Part shown: positions 21,563 to 33,374 of the stretch, one piece after another | Position numbering within the stretch: the stretch's first letter is position 1 | Layout: each line of letters starts with the position of its first letter | Assembly (NCBI GenBank): GCA_956465555.1 | Contig: OY101115.1 | Span: forward strand, 1,612,001 to 1,676,000 | Direction: 5' to 3' | DNA length: 64,000 nucleotides | DNA from: Nitzschia sp. pyKryTriq1 | Taxonomy: Eukaryota > Bacillariophyta > Bacillariophyceae > Bacillariales > Bacillariaceae | Made by a program: the position numbers and the translations under genes | Notes under the pieces: model-generated | What the model was told of the DNA's origin: nothing | The model's input: only the letters and a program-made list of their open reading frames with translations | The model's database searches: none

Positions 21563-23172
21563 CTATTGATAATCAATGTCATCGATGACGACTTCTTCAA
21601 ATGATGTCTCTGCGCTCTTCATCAGTGCAATAAGCACTCTCTTCGTTTGGAGCGCAACATTCGCCAAGACCCTGCATTCGGCAGTCGCATCACTTTGATC
21701 CCAACCACCCTGTTGATCCAGGGAGTGGCAGAGACTGACGAAGGTTCTCCACATCATTGTGTTCTGTGGGGGCCCCCCTGCCAAATCAATGGCTTCACCT
21801 TTTGTAACTTCCACATTATTTGATATGTTGGGTAACTTTTCGTAAACTCGGTAAGTAGCGAGACCGTCTGGGTGTTCAACCACAAAATCATTCATTGTAG
21901 CAAACCGAGATGCCGCATCCAACTTGATCGATTGCCGCGTAGCGCTGTGAGTATACCCGACATCGAAGTGAAGATATCGGCCCTGAATATCCAAAAGGTC
22001 GTCCTCGTCAGAGTGCTGCCAGCATGAAGAAAACCCCAACAGATTTTGTTTGGTGTACTCACCTCGGTGAATTTGACGATGCAGGCTGCCTTGGTAATTA
22101 CCCCATTCTCACCATACTCCAAATTTTCTACTTTAGCCGACTTGGCAACGCTCCCAACTTGTGAGAAGAATAAGGTACTGACCAGCACGCAGAACCGACC
22201 CAAAACACGGATACTGCCATTCCCTTCCCCAAGGGGCAACTTCACTCCCACCTTTTCGACATCATCATAACACAGGTGCAAAGATGCGTCGATACGATGG
22301 ATCCAACCAAATTCTTCATCACCCAGAACTCTGTTTATAAACCTCAAAACTTGCAGTCGACCGGACGGGCGAAGGTCGGTGAGCATGACCAATCATTGAG
22401 AAATGTAGAAACTCGTCGAAGTGCCGCCTCAAAACTGCGTGCTACCGTACCTTGAAACTGATGCACAAACATTGTAGAGAATTGAATAAATTTGCCATAT
22501 TTCTTTGCTAGAGTTTGCTGTTCCACAAACTCACTCATGCTCGTTGAAACCGGGTCATTCAAGAGCACATGTTTGCCACATTTCAAGGCTTCGAGTACAT
22601 ACTCTCTCTGCGAACTGCAATCGAAACAATCGCAAACACACCGATCACATGAGCGGCGCAAATAAGTGGTTACACATGATACACCGTCTTTACTCTACGT
22701 ACCCTGGTGGAACAATGATATACACTGCATCGACATCCGACTCGAAAAGCTCCTTGAGACCTTCCTGACCCCAACGTACACTGATTTTAGATGCTGCCGA
22801 CTGCATACGGTTACTCTGAAACCAAATCTTCATCGACTGGTCCCTATTTTCCCCTTCCTGGGGGTGCAACACAACTACCGTCGAGAGTGAGCACGGAGTG
22901 GCTGGTTTGGCAATAGCAGAGATATGACGATCATTCGTCGAACTTGAATAAATCACAATCCCGATCTTGAAGTGGGGAGTTCCTCTCAGGTCATCCCAGT
23001 TTGGCATCCCGGCCTTGAGTCCGAGAAATTCCAATTCCTGGATTTTCGACATTTCTTTCTTCCGATGGTCGGGGGATTCCGGTGCACTCGTAGAGCTCGG
23101 CATCTGCGGATTGGCTAGCCCAACATGACCTGTTGGCTCCGGTGGTTCTAGTAGAGGCGTATTTGAAGGCAT
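21563..23172 (-). CDS. Gfo/Idh/MocA-family oxidoreductase
   Basis: Model: exons 23172-22703, 22614-22451, 22349-22063, 22015-21563 (457 aa, phases agree). Diagnostic blocks: DVDAVYIIVPPG then YVLEALKCGKHVLLNDPVS (the EKP-like motif reads NDP), KYGKFIQFSTMFVHQF and, at the end of the substrate domain, YLHFDVGYTHSATRQ. It is NAD(P)-dependent by family, acting on sugars or related polyols. The N-terminal dinucleotide-binding loop is odd: the position expected to read GxGxxG/A reads GIVIYSSSTNDRHIS. A 60-residue Pro/Ser-rich leader precedes it, with no clear targeting signal. Substrate is not predictable; loss of the Gly loop raises the possibility of a non-enzymatic member. Confidence 0.82.
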
Positions 23173-24627
23173 CTCAACAAAAATCGAAGGGATTGGGAAA
23201 GACTTTTTGTGTTCTGGAGAGGGTCGTATTCTGCTTGTCGAGAGATCTGTTGCGATCCGTGAGAAGGCGGAACTCTACTACTAGTAGTAGTAGAGTTGTA
23301 TGGATTGGAAATAGATGTTTCTGCACTGTACTGTAGCAGGTACAAGTTCGTACCGGTGTGTCTAACTCACCCCCGGTACTGGTAGCTTGAATCATCATCA
23401 TCATCACATCATCATCGTACAAGTACTGTGGTACTCGTACCTCGCTCGTCGCGTATTCGAACCCCGCTCAGCTCGAGAGAAACGAGAACCATCATGTCAA
23501 TCTTCGTAAACAGAATACTTGTACGCCATGAAAAGTATACGAGATTCCGGATTCCAAGGTGAAAGGGCCCGTATTACCGCTACATTTTTCCAAACAGATG
23601 GCAAGGGGAATCAATCCCTATAATGCTGCCCAAGATTGGGGCGCCCCAATTCTTCGAGTCCATTGGATCCATCGCGTGACCCACGCCAAAATGAGATGAC
23701 AAGACTCCAAAGCACTGCACACATCGCACACATCCAAGTTTCCAGTAGTTTTTTCTCCAACTCCTCACCCATTTTTTTATTGTGGCGCTGTTCCAAAATC
23801 AGCTTGGCCAACTTGTTATACTCTTCTATCCCACTCTTGGTCCAGCCACTGTACCTCTTCGCACCTCTTGCGTTGGATGTATATACGAATGCCTTTTAAA
23901 AGAAGACATGATATTGTTGGAGAGATTTGACTGATGTACTGGTGAATTCAGCAGAGGTCTTGGAGATTTCTATGGAGTAGCAGGAGGCCAAAAATACAAT
24001 AGTGAGGGATAGCCAGGAGCATTCGCCAGAGAAAATCTGCAGGCGGAATTTGCAAGCTCCCTGGAGAATTTGGCAGAGAAAAAGTACCTTAATTAAATCT
24101 GAAGTTTTGTCTTAAGAGAATTCTGCCTACTATATAAATAATATTGGGGACATCCTGTCAATCCTGCCGATTCTGCGCCTCTGATGAAAGCAAATCACTC
24201 TGGCCAAACAGAGTATTGGGCTGTCATGCAAGTGTTGCGCGATCTCGTCGATCAAGGCTTTTTTGCCGAATGTTCTACTTCGGCGTTGGCAGTTTTGGAA
24301 TTTGCCGCCTCCCTTTGGTATCCATGGGGTACCAAGGATACAAAGAAAAGGGATGCAACAAAACACATTATGATACAAGCATTATCGGCGCACACATGCG
24401 CACTGCCGGATGGCGAACAGGCCTGGAATCCGGAATCACTACTTCACTAAACAAACGGCGTCGCCCCTCTCGCTCGCCAAAAGCCAAAAGCACCAAGCAC
24501 CAAGTGACAAGCACCGAACTTGCACCGAAGGCAGAGACAACAGAGACAACAATCAACCAAGCTAGGATTGAAGGAATAATCACCACCATAGCAATTCTAC
24601 AACACATGGTAGTCCAGCTGCTCCAAT
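23173..24627. other. Intergenic region, no gene seen
   Basis: Divergent flank between the oxidoreductase (-) and TSR3 (+). Contains a (TCA)n tract at 23390-23415, a short inverted repeat built on CTACTAGTAG near 23275-23295, and a TATATAAATA string near 24131. An open frame at 24144-24737 overlaps the TSR3 start but has no family likeness. Confidence 0.6.
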
Positions 24628-25533
24628 ATGGGAAAGAACAAAGGCAACAAAAGAGGCGGCAAAGCGCAGTGGGAGCATGGCAAGAGCTCTCATCGTCAGC
24701 ATGCCCGCAATGGAGACGCAGTAGATTTCAGCGCTGACGACGATGTGAAGCGCAGGAACGAAGAAGCTGACTACTGCAAAGCCGTCGGAGAGGAAGGAGC
24801 GGTAATGGCTCCCGCGAGAGCTTTGTCTGGTCTAAGCTTGAGAATGTGGGACTTTCAACAGTGCGACCCGAAACGATGCTCCGGAGCTCGATTGGCGAGA
24901 AGAGGTATCTTTCAGAAAATGCCACTGAAAAGTGCTTTTCGAGGCATCGTTCTCAGCCCCGAAGCAAAAGTTGCCGTCAGCCCAGCGGATGTCGCGCTTC
25001 TAGAAAATGGAGGCATGTCTCTGATTGACTGCTCATGGGCTCGCCTGCAGGAAATTCCTTTCAAACAAATGCAATCTGGACATCATCGTCTTCTGCCATT
25101 CATGGTTGCTGCAAACACTGTGAACTATGGAAGACCATTCAAACTTACCTGTGCCGAGGCAGCAGCTGCGACATTGTATATTTGTGGTAAGCCTGATGCT
25201 GCTAAGGCTGTCATGGACGAATTTTCCTGGGGCGAAGAGTTCTTGTCGTTGAACAAGCAAGTTCTAGATATTTACGCTGCCTGCACCGACTCCACTGACG
25301 TCGTACAGAAGCAGAACGAATGGCTGGAACAGGCTCAGAAAGAAAAAGAGGAACTCACCACCTTTGGGATAGCATCAAGCGATCTTCCACCTAGCGATGA
25401 CGAATACGACGAGTACTACGAATCATCTTCGGATGGAGAAGTGAAGTTGGACAAATTCGGCAATTTCATTTTAGAAGAAACGGAGAAATTGACCCTGGAC
25501 GAGGATAAGGCCCACCAGGGAGATGGCGATTGA
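24628..25533 (+). CDS. TSR3: 18S rRNA aminocarboxypropyltransferase Tsr3
   Basis: Intronless, 301 aa from ATG 24628 (MGKNKGNKRGGK). The family signature MWDFQQCDPKRCSGARLAR sits at ~72-90, followed by the SAM-binding SPOUT-like fold with LSPEAKVAVSPAD, DCSWARLQEIPF, RLLPFMVAANTVNYGRPFKL and AEAAAATLYICG. The tail (~255-301) is acidic, as in other eukaryotic Tsr3 proteins. The enzyme transfers the acp group from SAM to the hypermodified pseudouridine of helix 31 in 18S rRNA, a late small-subunit maturation step. The basic N-terminus suits a nucleolar or cytosolic pre-40S role. Confidence 0.95.
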   Translation: MGKNKGNKRGGKAQWEHGKSSHRQHARNGDAVDFSADDDVKRRNEEADYCKAVGEEGAVMAPARALSGLSLRMWDFQQCDPKRCSGARLARRGIFQKMPLKSAFRGIVLSPEAKVAVSPADVALLENGGMSLIDCSWARLQEIPFKQMQSGHHRLLPFMVAANTVNYGRPFKLTCAEAAAATLYICGKPDAAKAVMDEFSWGEEFLSLNKQVLDIYAACTDSTDVVQKQNEWLEQAQKEKEELTTFGIASSDLPPSDDEYDEYYESSSDGEVKLDKFGNFILEETEKLTLDEDKAHQGDGD

Positions 25534-27114
25534 AGCCTATGGAAAAAGAAATGTCGGCTACCATTTCCCATTTGCTCTACCCGTCAAGGATGATTTTCCT
25601 CGATGATTGGCTCTGATCACACCGTCCGTTCCTCGCTGCATCGACTATTTAGTTCCAACGCACCGAGCATCGACGGTTTTCGAATCCATTTTATGGCTGG
25701 GTCCTTTTCAACACCAATAGCGAGCCTCTCTAGAGAGAGAAAGGAGCGACTGGACTAGCTGGATACTAGAGGTGGTAATCTACAAAAAAAATCCACCCGG
25801 CACAACAACTGGAAGACACGCAGAGTTACCAGTACTATCGTTCGTACCTGGATAGATGAATCAATCGCCCCCCGCCCCCGCAGAGGCAAGATCAATGCAG
25901 CTACCGGCATGATTTTTTTAGTGCAAGTGCTAAATAATAATCCTACTGTCCAAGTACTCTATGCGTCATTAGCTACAATAAACGTACTGTGGCAATATCC
26001 GATCCAGAGCATACTGTAACCTGTACCGGTAGGATACCAGTACTAAGTGTACCCGTACAGTACCAGGTACCAGTACCATACTGTAGACGACTCCTCACTC
26101 TCGTCAGCCGTGCTGAGTCCAAGGAGTGAGTCCCTCTAGTCTAGTGTGTGGGCGGATTCAGTGCTTTTCGCCGATCAAAATCAGAGATTAGACGACATGG
26201 CTGTTTTCAGTTTTCGCGTACTGTACAAGTACTTGCACATTACTGTTACGTACGGTCGTTACAGTACTTGTGTGTACCTGGTTACGGTACGGGCTTGTAC
26301 GGTACTGGTACTGTACTGGTTACGGTCAGTGCAGTTTCCGGACATGGTGCTCATTTGCAATACGGAAGTTCAAAAAGAGAGCTTGCATTGTTGGGAAGTT
26401 TATTCATACTCGTGCAAAAATAAAATGCTGACGATGATGAGGAGGAGGAATAAGACCGCGTACTATGTAGAATAGCCCCTCAACAATGCACACACACACC
26501 GGTACGGTACGAATAGTCTACACAACATCGTAATCCTATCCCAGTGGAACAAAACTCACGCGACATACAGTACCAGTACTCGTACAGTGCAGTGTGTGCA
26601 AGCGAAGGCCGGCGGAAAGAAAATCTCGTTCTCCTTTATTCTTGCTTGTACCACCATCGTAATGTGCCAGTTCCTTTTCAGGAATTTTGGTCAACACGTC
26701 ACAACTTTCCACTTATTGTTCGTCTTCGTCTCGTTCTCCTTCTTGGCTGGATCGACAGTCATTTATTATTATTTCTAATAGAGTTAGTACGAGGAATTTG
26801 TAGAATTCTACGCGAGTAAGAGTGCGAAGTGCGGAATGTGCCTGTGCTTTTATCTTTTCATCTGATGCACACACTTTGTACAAAATACGTGCACTCGTCG
26901 AATTATCGTCTCCAGTTTTTTTATGGAACGAACCGACTGTGCTACTAGTAGCAGAGAGACGCAACATTCATCAATTATCTGCCTTTTCACTTGACATTCA
27001 ACTGGTCGCTGCCGCTGTTCATTCTCCTCCTGGCTACACGAAGACTGCCCCTCCCTTCTCTCTAACTCTCTCCAATATCTGCTTCTTAAACCCTGAACGT
27101 CAACGTCGCAAAAA
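25534..27114. other. Intergenic region with GTAC palindromes, no gene seen
   Basis: Lies between TSR3 and an unknown gene, both on +. Contains GTAC clusters at 26020-26085, 26215-26330 and 26565-26590. Short ORFs (26146-26475, 26544-26819) read through these repeats and have no family likeness. The last ~100 bp before 27115 is pyrimidine-rich (CTCTCTAACTCTCTCC), as expected of a leader. Confidence 0.6.
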
Positions 27115-27741
27115 ATGACCCCTTTCGCAGCGTATTTACCGAACCAACAAATCCTGCACGCGGTTCTTCGACAGAACGGATCTCTGGCTGCAGGCTGCGA
27201 CGATTCGACCAAGAATGCTATAAATCCTTGCTTTGGCAGAAGTGGCGTGTATTTTAACAACCACGAGGTTCCTCAGGAAATGCACATCCCAGCATCCTCG
27301 CCTCAGAGTGCTCCGGCTGACCCGCGACTGCCCTCCGGAAAGCCCATGCCTCGACCACCGAGATTGATGATGACAGCTCTGGGTATCAACGCTACTACCC
27401 TCATGTCCTCCAAAGTTAGTAATATTGTTGCTCGTGATAAGCGAAAGCATGGGGCTTCCGAAGAGGGTGAGAGACAGCCTACAAAGCGGGTGCGCCACAA
27501 TGTCCCAAGCGCAGCTTTAACGTCAGAACAGTGCGCGTTAATTGAAGCCGCGTTGGCACTTGCCAGTGTGAAGGCGAGTAGTGCTGGACGAAAGTCACCT
27601 TCCAATATCACCCCGATGGCTTCACCAAAGAGTAAATTGCCTTCTGCACTTCCACCACCCCCCTTCCGCCTCCCGATGAAGGAGAGAGTGAAAATTGCTG
27701 GCAATTTACGTCAGCGGCAAAACGTTGCCAAGTCCGCTTGA
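27115..27741 (+). CDS. Unknown Ala/Pro/Lys-rich protein, probably nuclear
   Basis: 208 aa from ATG 27115, intronless. Not recognised. Codon pattern and composition look coding: a hydrophilic N-terminus (FAAYLPNQQILHAVLRQNG), a Pro-rich section (SGKPMPRPPRLMMTALGINATTL), a basic cluster that looks like a nuclear localisation signal (DKRKHGASEEGERQPTKRVRH), an Ala-rich helix (EQCALIEAALALASVK) and a Pro/Lys-rich tail ending in a basic helix (MKERVKIAGNLRQRQ). No membrane segment or transit peptide. A small lineage-specific nuclear factor is the best guess. Confidence 0.55.
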   Translation: MTPFAAYLPNQQILHAVLRQNGSLAAGCDDSTKNAINPCFGRSGVYFNNHEVPQEMHIPASSPQSAPADPRLPSGKPMPRPPRLMMTALGINATTLMSSKVSNIVARDKRKHGASEEGERQPTKRVRHNVPSAALTSEQCALIEAALALASVKASSAGRKSPSNITPMASPKSKLPSALPPPPFRLPMKERVKIAGNLRQRQNVAKSA

Positions 27742-28474
27742 AAAATTACCAATTTTTCGTTCCCCAAAGTTGTTATGCTATTTTTTATGCACAAGCTACT
27801 CGTACCACCCACTGGAGCCTTGTGTTGTGCTTTTTGAGGCTTTACAGCTAGCTTCAATTTTGTTTTATCCCTGTTTTGACACCCTTTCTAACTACGTAGA
27901 CTATAATATTTTTCAATCTTTCTCTTCTTTTCTGGTTCGTATATTCATAATAATGCTACTGAACGAGTACAGGTCTCTCTCAAGGCTGTTGCTAATCCGG
28001 AATACTCGAGTATTCCCGTCAGGACCAGCAACAAGGAGATATGTCAGGATATTTTGAGTTTTTCACGCATGCCGACACGAGAGAGGAAATGCCGACGACT
28101 CGGCCGGCTCGTTTCAGTACCAGCACTCGTACCAAAAACATCGAATAAGTCTACCGGTACAGGTACAGTACGGTACAATCGTGGACTCCTCGGACTACTC
28201 GCAGTCTACCTGTTGCTCGCTTGCGGCTTGCGCGATTGATGATGATGACGACTACCCACTAACTCCTCCCTTCAACCTTCAACGAAAGATCAGGCTGCTA
28301 ACGGTACCGGGTACTGTACTCGTACCGGTACTGTACAAGAACAGTACAAGTTGACAAAGCATGGTGTATAGATACTTGTACAGGTACGGTATGTACGAGT
28401 ACTTGTACTCTTACAGGCGGGCATGAAAGAAGACGGCGTCAGTTATATTTCTTCTAGAGCTAGGGCTTTGATGT
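27742..28474. other. Intergenic region with GTAC palindromes
   Basis: 3' flank of the unknown gene and 5' flank of FANCI. T-rich at 27745-27960. GTAC clusters at 28110-28180 and 28300-28410 end about 65 bp before the FANCI ATG, placing them in the proximal promoter or leader. Confidence 0.6.
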
Positions 28475-31400
28475 ATGATGAGCAACACAGAATCGTCAGG
28501 TCCACTGCTGTTACTGGCGGAGGACTTGCGTGAGGTTGTGTCTCGAGCATTCGATCGTTTAGAGAAAAATGATGCTTCCGATGAAGAATGCCGAGAATGC
28601 TGTACCATCGTTCTGGGTGCGATCGGCAGATTTCTCTATCAATGGACGGGGCTCATAGAGGTACAAGCAGATGGGCAAAAAAGTCGCGGAGAAGACGAAT
28701 CATCATCCGAGAAGTTTCCCCTTGGCTTTTTGAGAGAAACTGCGTCCAAGATTGTACGAGAGGTAGGACCTGGAGATTCACTGTTTCGTACCAACTGGCT
28801 GGACATATTGCGTCGCTCCACGGCAAAGTCAGTAGTGGCGCTGAGCTTTCTACTTGAGTTTTTGCCAAGTGTGGTTTCGCCAAAACAAGACGAGGACAAT
28901 GTGACGAAGAATGAAATATTGGCAACTCTCGACTTCGTTTTGGAGAAAGATTCGAATGCTCTGTCTCCTATCTTGGACTGCCTACAAAAGCTTGTTCGTA
29001 AACAAAAAATTGAGGAGAGCGCTGTCTTTCAGTTTATCATCGATCACATGTCCACCGTTCGAGAAGATGGTATCGGAAGGGTAACGGAATCCTTACTGGA
29101 CATTGCCCGTGGTGAAAGCCAATTGACGGCTGCCATACAAGCCATACGAAATGTATGTGTCTCCGATATCGCAATTCTTTCTGCTGCTGCAGCCATTGAT
29201 GGCATCAGGCGAGAAGGTCGAAGATTGGAATTTTTTGACGAGTATCTTGCAACCGTGGAAGAACATGTGTGCAACCAAGGCAATCCCAATAAAGCAGAGT
29301 GCACTTTAAAATGTGTGGATGTTCTCTTTCTTTTGATACACCGGGGACTTGCCAATTACGAACAGACCATTAAAAAAACGTTGGATCACACGCTGGTGAA
29401 CGGGGTCTTGGACAAACGAGTGCTTTCTTGCGTGGCTAGGTTTGCTGGATTCTTTGAGCATGATGCTTTGCTTGGCGGAGGGGTACAAGATCTGCACGAC
29501 CACCTAGTTTGGTTTTTGATATTTCTTTGTCTGAGTCCCCTCCGGGGTCCAAAAACGGTCGCACCGGAGAAAGCCTTGCAGCTGGCAAAAGAATTTGGTG
29601 TCGACATTTTGTTACGATCTGACGAAAGGGGGAAACATCGTGTCATTGCTGCTCTGCTACAACTAGCCGAGGAGTGCCGGTCAACGGTGATGAAAGCATC
29701 CACCAGTTCCCCAACAAGCCAATCAAATCCATTGAACGTATTGAGTGCACCGGTGGATAGTTCTACACTTCTTAAGATTCACTCAGTTGTATTTGCGATG
29801 CTAGATGCAGTTGCTGGAAAATTTCCGCATGTTCTCAGACATCACATCGAGATCATCCGTCGATCACTTGAGATATGGTGCATTGGGGATGAAACAGTCA
29901 AAAGTATTTGCTCGCTCATGGTGCTTGTCAACAGCCATACCAGTACGTCATGGACGGAAGATGGATTGGCTGCTGATTCGTTGAACGATCCTCTCTTCGT
30001 TGCCCGTGCATTGCTCTTTTCCCGGAATAGCGACGATTGTGCTCCTCCTGTGATTTGCGAGGCAGTAGCCATCGAAAAATGTGTTCGAGGACTGGTACTG
30101 GCATCAAAGATGGTGTCTTCTAGTCATCAGAACTCAACGCAGGTATCATTACTTTGGCAGCTGGTAACATCGGCTTTGCTTCCGCCAACAAATCGATTGC
30201 CCTCCCCAAGATGTGGAAATTTTGGCCTCCTTGCGCTGCAGTCCTTCCACTCGTGGAACCAGAATGTAAACCAGGATTCGGCAGTAGTTTGGAGCCGTAG
30301 GATATTTGCTACGTTGACGTCAATCCTCGTGACTTCGAGGCTAGTTCAGTATGCGAATACATCTCCGACATCCTCTCGTCCCAAAGATACCGCTCTTCGT
30401 TACTCCATCCGGCCAGATTGGGTCACAGATGATGCAACCAAACCACGGAAATTCCATAAAATGGTATTTTCTTTTGCTGCATTACGAAGCGATTTGAATT
30501 TCTCTTCCCCATCAAATTGGGAGCTCTCAAGCAAATTTGTCTTCGAGTTAATTGATATGTACCTCTGTCTAGGCAGAACGAGGTCGAAGGGCAAGTGGAT
30601 CCCCCATGCTTGGGTTGAAGCAGCGTTCGACTTTCCTCTGATTGACCTTTCGAATCTTCGAGCGTCAAATTCGAGGCAACTTAAAATGTTGAACATAGTT
30701 GAGGGAACCATGAATGATTTTGATGCATGTATCGATGTTTTCGCCACCAACGGCGCTTCTGACAAAGAGTTTGCTGAGATGTTGAAGCAAATGAAGAAGA
30801 GGTTAGAAAGGACCGAAATGGTGCATTGCTTGCTACACAGTGCCATGTCTTACTGCCTAGGACTTGCGCTGTCTGCATCAATTTTGGGTAACACTTTTGC
30901 GCATTATGCAGGGATATTAAATGAACAAGATAGCGAGGATTACCGCCAACAAAGAGTTGAGGCGACTCGTCTGATGCAATATCAGCTTGCCAAGATTTAC
31001 GACCTGGCTGGGAAATGCCAAGTTATTGAGGCAGTTTTGCGAGGGATCTCCAATGCAAACTTACGGGCGAGAAGGCGGATAAAGAATTCCAATCGTGGCG
31101 GAAAGAGCGCTGGGTTGCAATTCGACAACAAGGTGAGCACTCGCTGCAGGAGTAGACTTATTTCGTATGAGTAGATCATATTCTTGATTCCCTAACGATG
31201 ATATGTCCACCGCAGGAGCTTCACACCGACATTCGAACCGCTTCGGATCAGCTCCGGTTGATTCTTTCCTCCGTTGCATCAACAGATGAATACGTGGAAT
31301 CAAAAGTACTTTGGTATTGTCTAGTTGATCCGTCGCACGACATTTTGTTGATTAAGAGGATCGAAAGTGATCGCTTGCATTGTGATGCTTCGCCCATGGA

Positions 31401-33354
31401 ATTGGAGGATCACTATGATGCAATTCTTGGTTTGAGGCTGAACATTTTAAAGCATCTGACTGGTCATCTTCGGCGGTTTTCTGATCGCACTTCGAATGAT
31501 AGCTCACTGACCCCATCCCACATGATGGTCAAGGAACTCACAGGGATACAATCCTTTTTTGCTCAGTGTCTCCGTCTTGCAGCTTTCTTCCTATCAAATT
31601 TACCTGGAGCGGGGGGCACTGGCTTCGATGCCGATGAAGCGAAACAGCTATCTTCGCTGACGGCAGCGTATATTCGTCTCCTTTTCGTGTCGATGGAAAT
31701 ATGTCTCAGCATTCATCGGAAGGAAACCTCGCTGGGTATGGACCAGAAATCGAAATTACCCAGCTTCAGCGATTTCGTTTGTTTGTATCGGTGCATCTTG
31801 GGAGCCGAAAGACCACTAACTGATGCTATTGCGATGGAAGATACGGATCTAGCTCAAAATCCAGCCTCTTTCAAATCCACAATCAATTCGCTCCTGAATC
31901 ATCTCACGAGGTGTAATGATACGGGGATTGCAACTGAATTGCTTGAAACGCTCTCAGTGCTCTCGTTGCATTCAAAGCAAGATGAAGCGATTGTACAAAT
32001 GGTCCGAATCAGTTGGACAGGCATTCACTCAAGGTTTTCGGGCGAGGCAGATGATGCTACCAATACACCCTTTTCTCTTATTGAAGCCCTAAAACGTCTC
32101 TCACCAGGCACGATACTGACCTCGGACCAAAAAACGATTAAAGATACTACGATACGGGAAACGGTGCTCAAGTCAGCGTTTGGCAAGTCAAAATTTCAGG
32201 GAAAACATATTTTCTTGGTTCAGGGGATGCTTCGTCACTGGGGATTCCTTGTCCTTTCAAATCACTTGTCACCCTCCTGTGCCGATCATTTGCATCAACT
32301 CTACGCATACTTGCAGAGCTTTCTGGGCGAAGTGAGTGAATCATTGGCGCCAAAGCATCGAATTCAAAAGGATGAGAATCTCTCCGGCGAGGATGATGAA
32401 TATCTACCACCAAAACGTCCTCGCTTGACCAAGGTCGAATCTGTGTTTCCTGAGTCCGCCGTTCCTGGTCTCAACCACAGGAGTTATTTTGCGTACTTTC
32501 AGACGCTCCTTGACATGACGGTTTCATCTTGCGCTCTTTTCACCGTCAACGACGCTGATCGGAGCGACCCCCTAGATGGTCCTTACCAGGAATTGTGCAA
32601 GCTCGTGGAAACTTTTGGATCTCTCGTTGTTCTTTACAGAAAATGGATTCATGTATTTCCACAGCAGGGTTTGCCTTCTGTACTTAACACGTGTCGAAGC
32701 ATGCTTAACGTGGTAGGATATCAGTCCACACAGTGCATCGAGTGGAGAAGCTCTCAGCCCATTCAGACTGCCGAGCAAATTGAAGCCAAAGTTTTTGATC
32801 CGGCATCGGTTCAATTTCTGTCGCTGGTTTTGGACGTTTTTGGTGTACATGTTGTTGCAACTCTTGGCGCACTTTGTGATTCCATCGAATCTTTCAGCAC
32901 CTCGGCTGAATACCAAAATATTGGAGCATTATTCGGTCTTGCGCAAAGGCAAAAAGTGAAAGCGCTGCGTTTGAAAATCCACAAAGTCTCTTCGGATCTG
33001 GAGAAGTTTGCCATCGCCCATAAATTGCCCACACCAAGGCAGAGCTTCGAGGAGAAAGTTAATGAGCAACTTGCGAGTGCAAGAAAGAGGAGACGCATAG
33101 AAATTGGGGGATTTCTACAGTCAGCTGAGGCATGTGTCGATGGCAAGAATATCCAGGCGTCGTCCTTGCGTTTACACACACCTGTGGCGACCACTCATGT
33201 TCAGCCGGGCAAAAACGACGAGGGCAGAACGATTTCCAGCGAGCTGACCTGGGAGGAGGGTTCGTCAGAGGATGATGATTCATTTGGGGCGGATGGAGAT
33301 TGGGGTCGTGACTCAGAGGATGACGATGAGATCAGAATTAATGCCGGTATATAG
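28475..33354 (+). CDS. FANCI: Fanconi anaemia group I protein (FANCI) homologue
   Basis: Model: exon 1 28475-31132, 83-nt intron, exon 2 31216-33354 (phase 0; 1,598 aa against ~1,330 in human). It is an all-helical solenoid throughout. Alignment by eye to animal FANCI: LAKEFGVDILLRSDERGKHRV corresponds to the ANILLETFKIHEMIRQEIL helix, and DPLFVARALLFSR...AIEKCVRGLVLASK corresponds to the [25 protein letters not shown] region, which holds the monoubiquitinated Lys (K523 in human). Here the matching Lys is residue 535. An SQ/TQ-type stretch follows (SSSHQNSTQVS). The C-terminus has a basic RKRRR cluster and an acidic tail (EEGSSEDDDSF). FANCI clamps DNA with FANCD2 in interstrand crosslink repair. 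FANCD2 itself was considered, but the ubiquitin-site context fits FANCI better. Confidence 0.75.
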
Positions 33355-33374
33355 GGAACATTACAAGGCCCGGT

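Noticed and set aside
23440-23500. Minus-strand GGGTTCGAAT string resembling a tRNA T-loop
   Set aside because: Flanking bases do not form the T stem, and no anticodon or acceptor stem could be paired.
24144-24737. 197-codon open frame overlapping the TSR3 start
   Set aside because: Different frame from TSR3, low-complexity Thr/Arg content, no family likeness.
26146-26823. Open frames of 90-110 codons
   Set aside because: Pass through GTAC repeats and AT-rich sequence; no conserved composition, no splice continuity.
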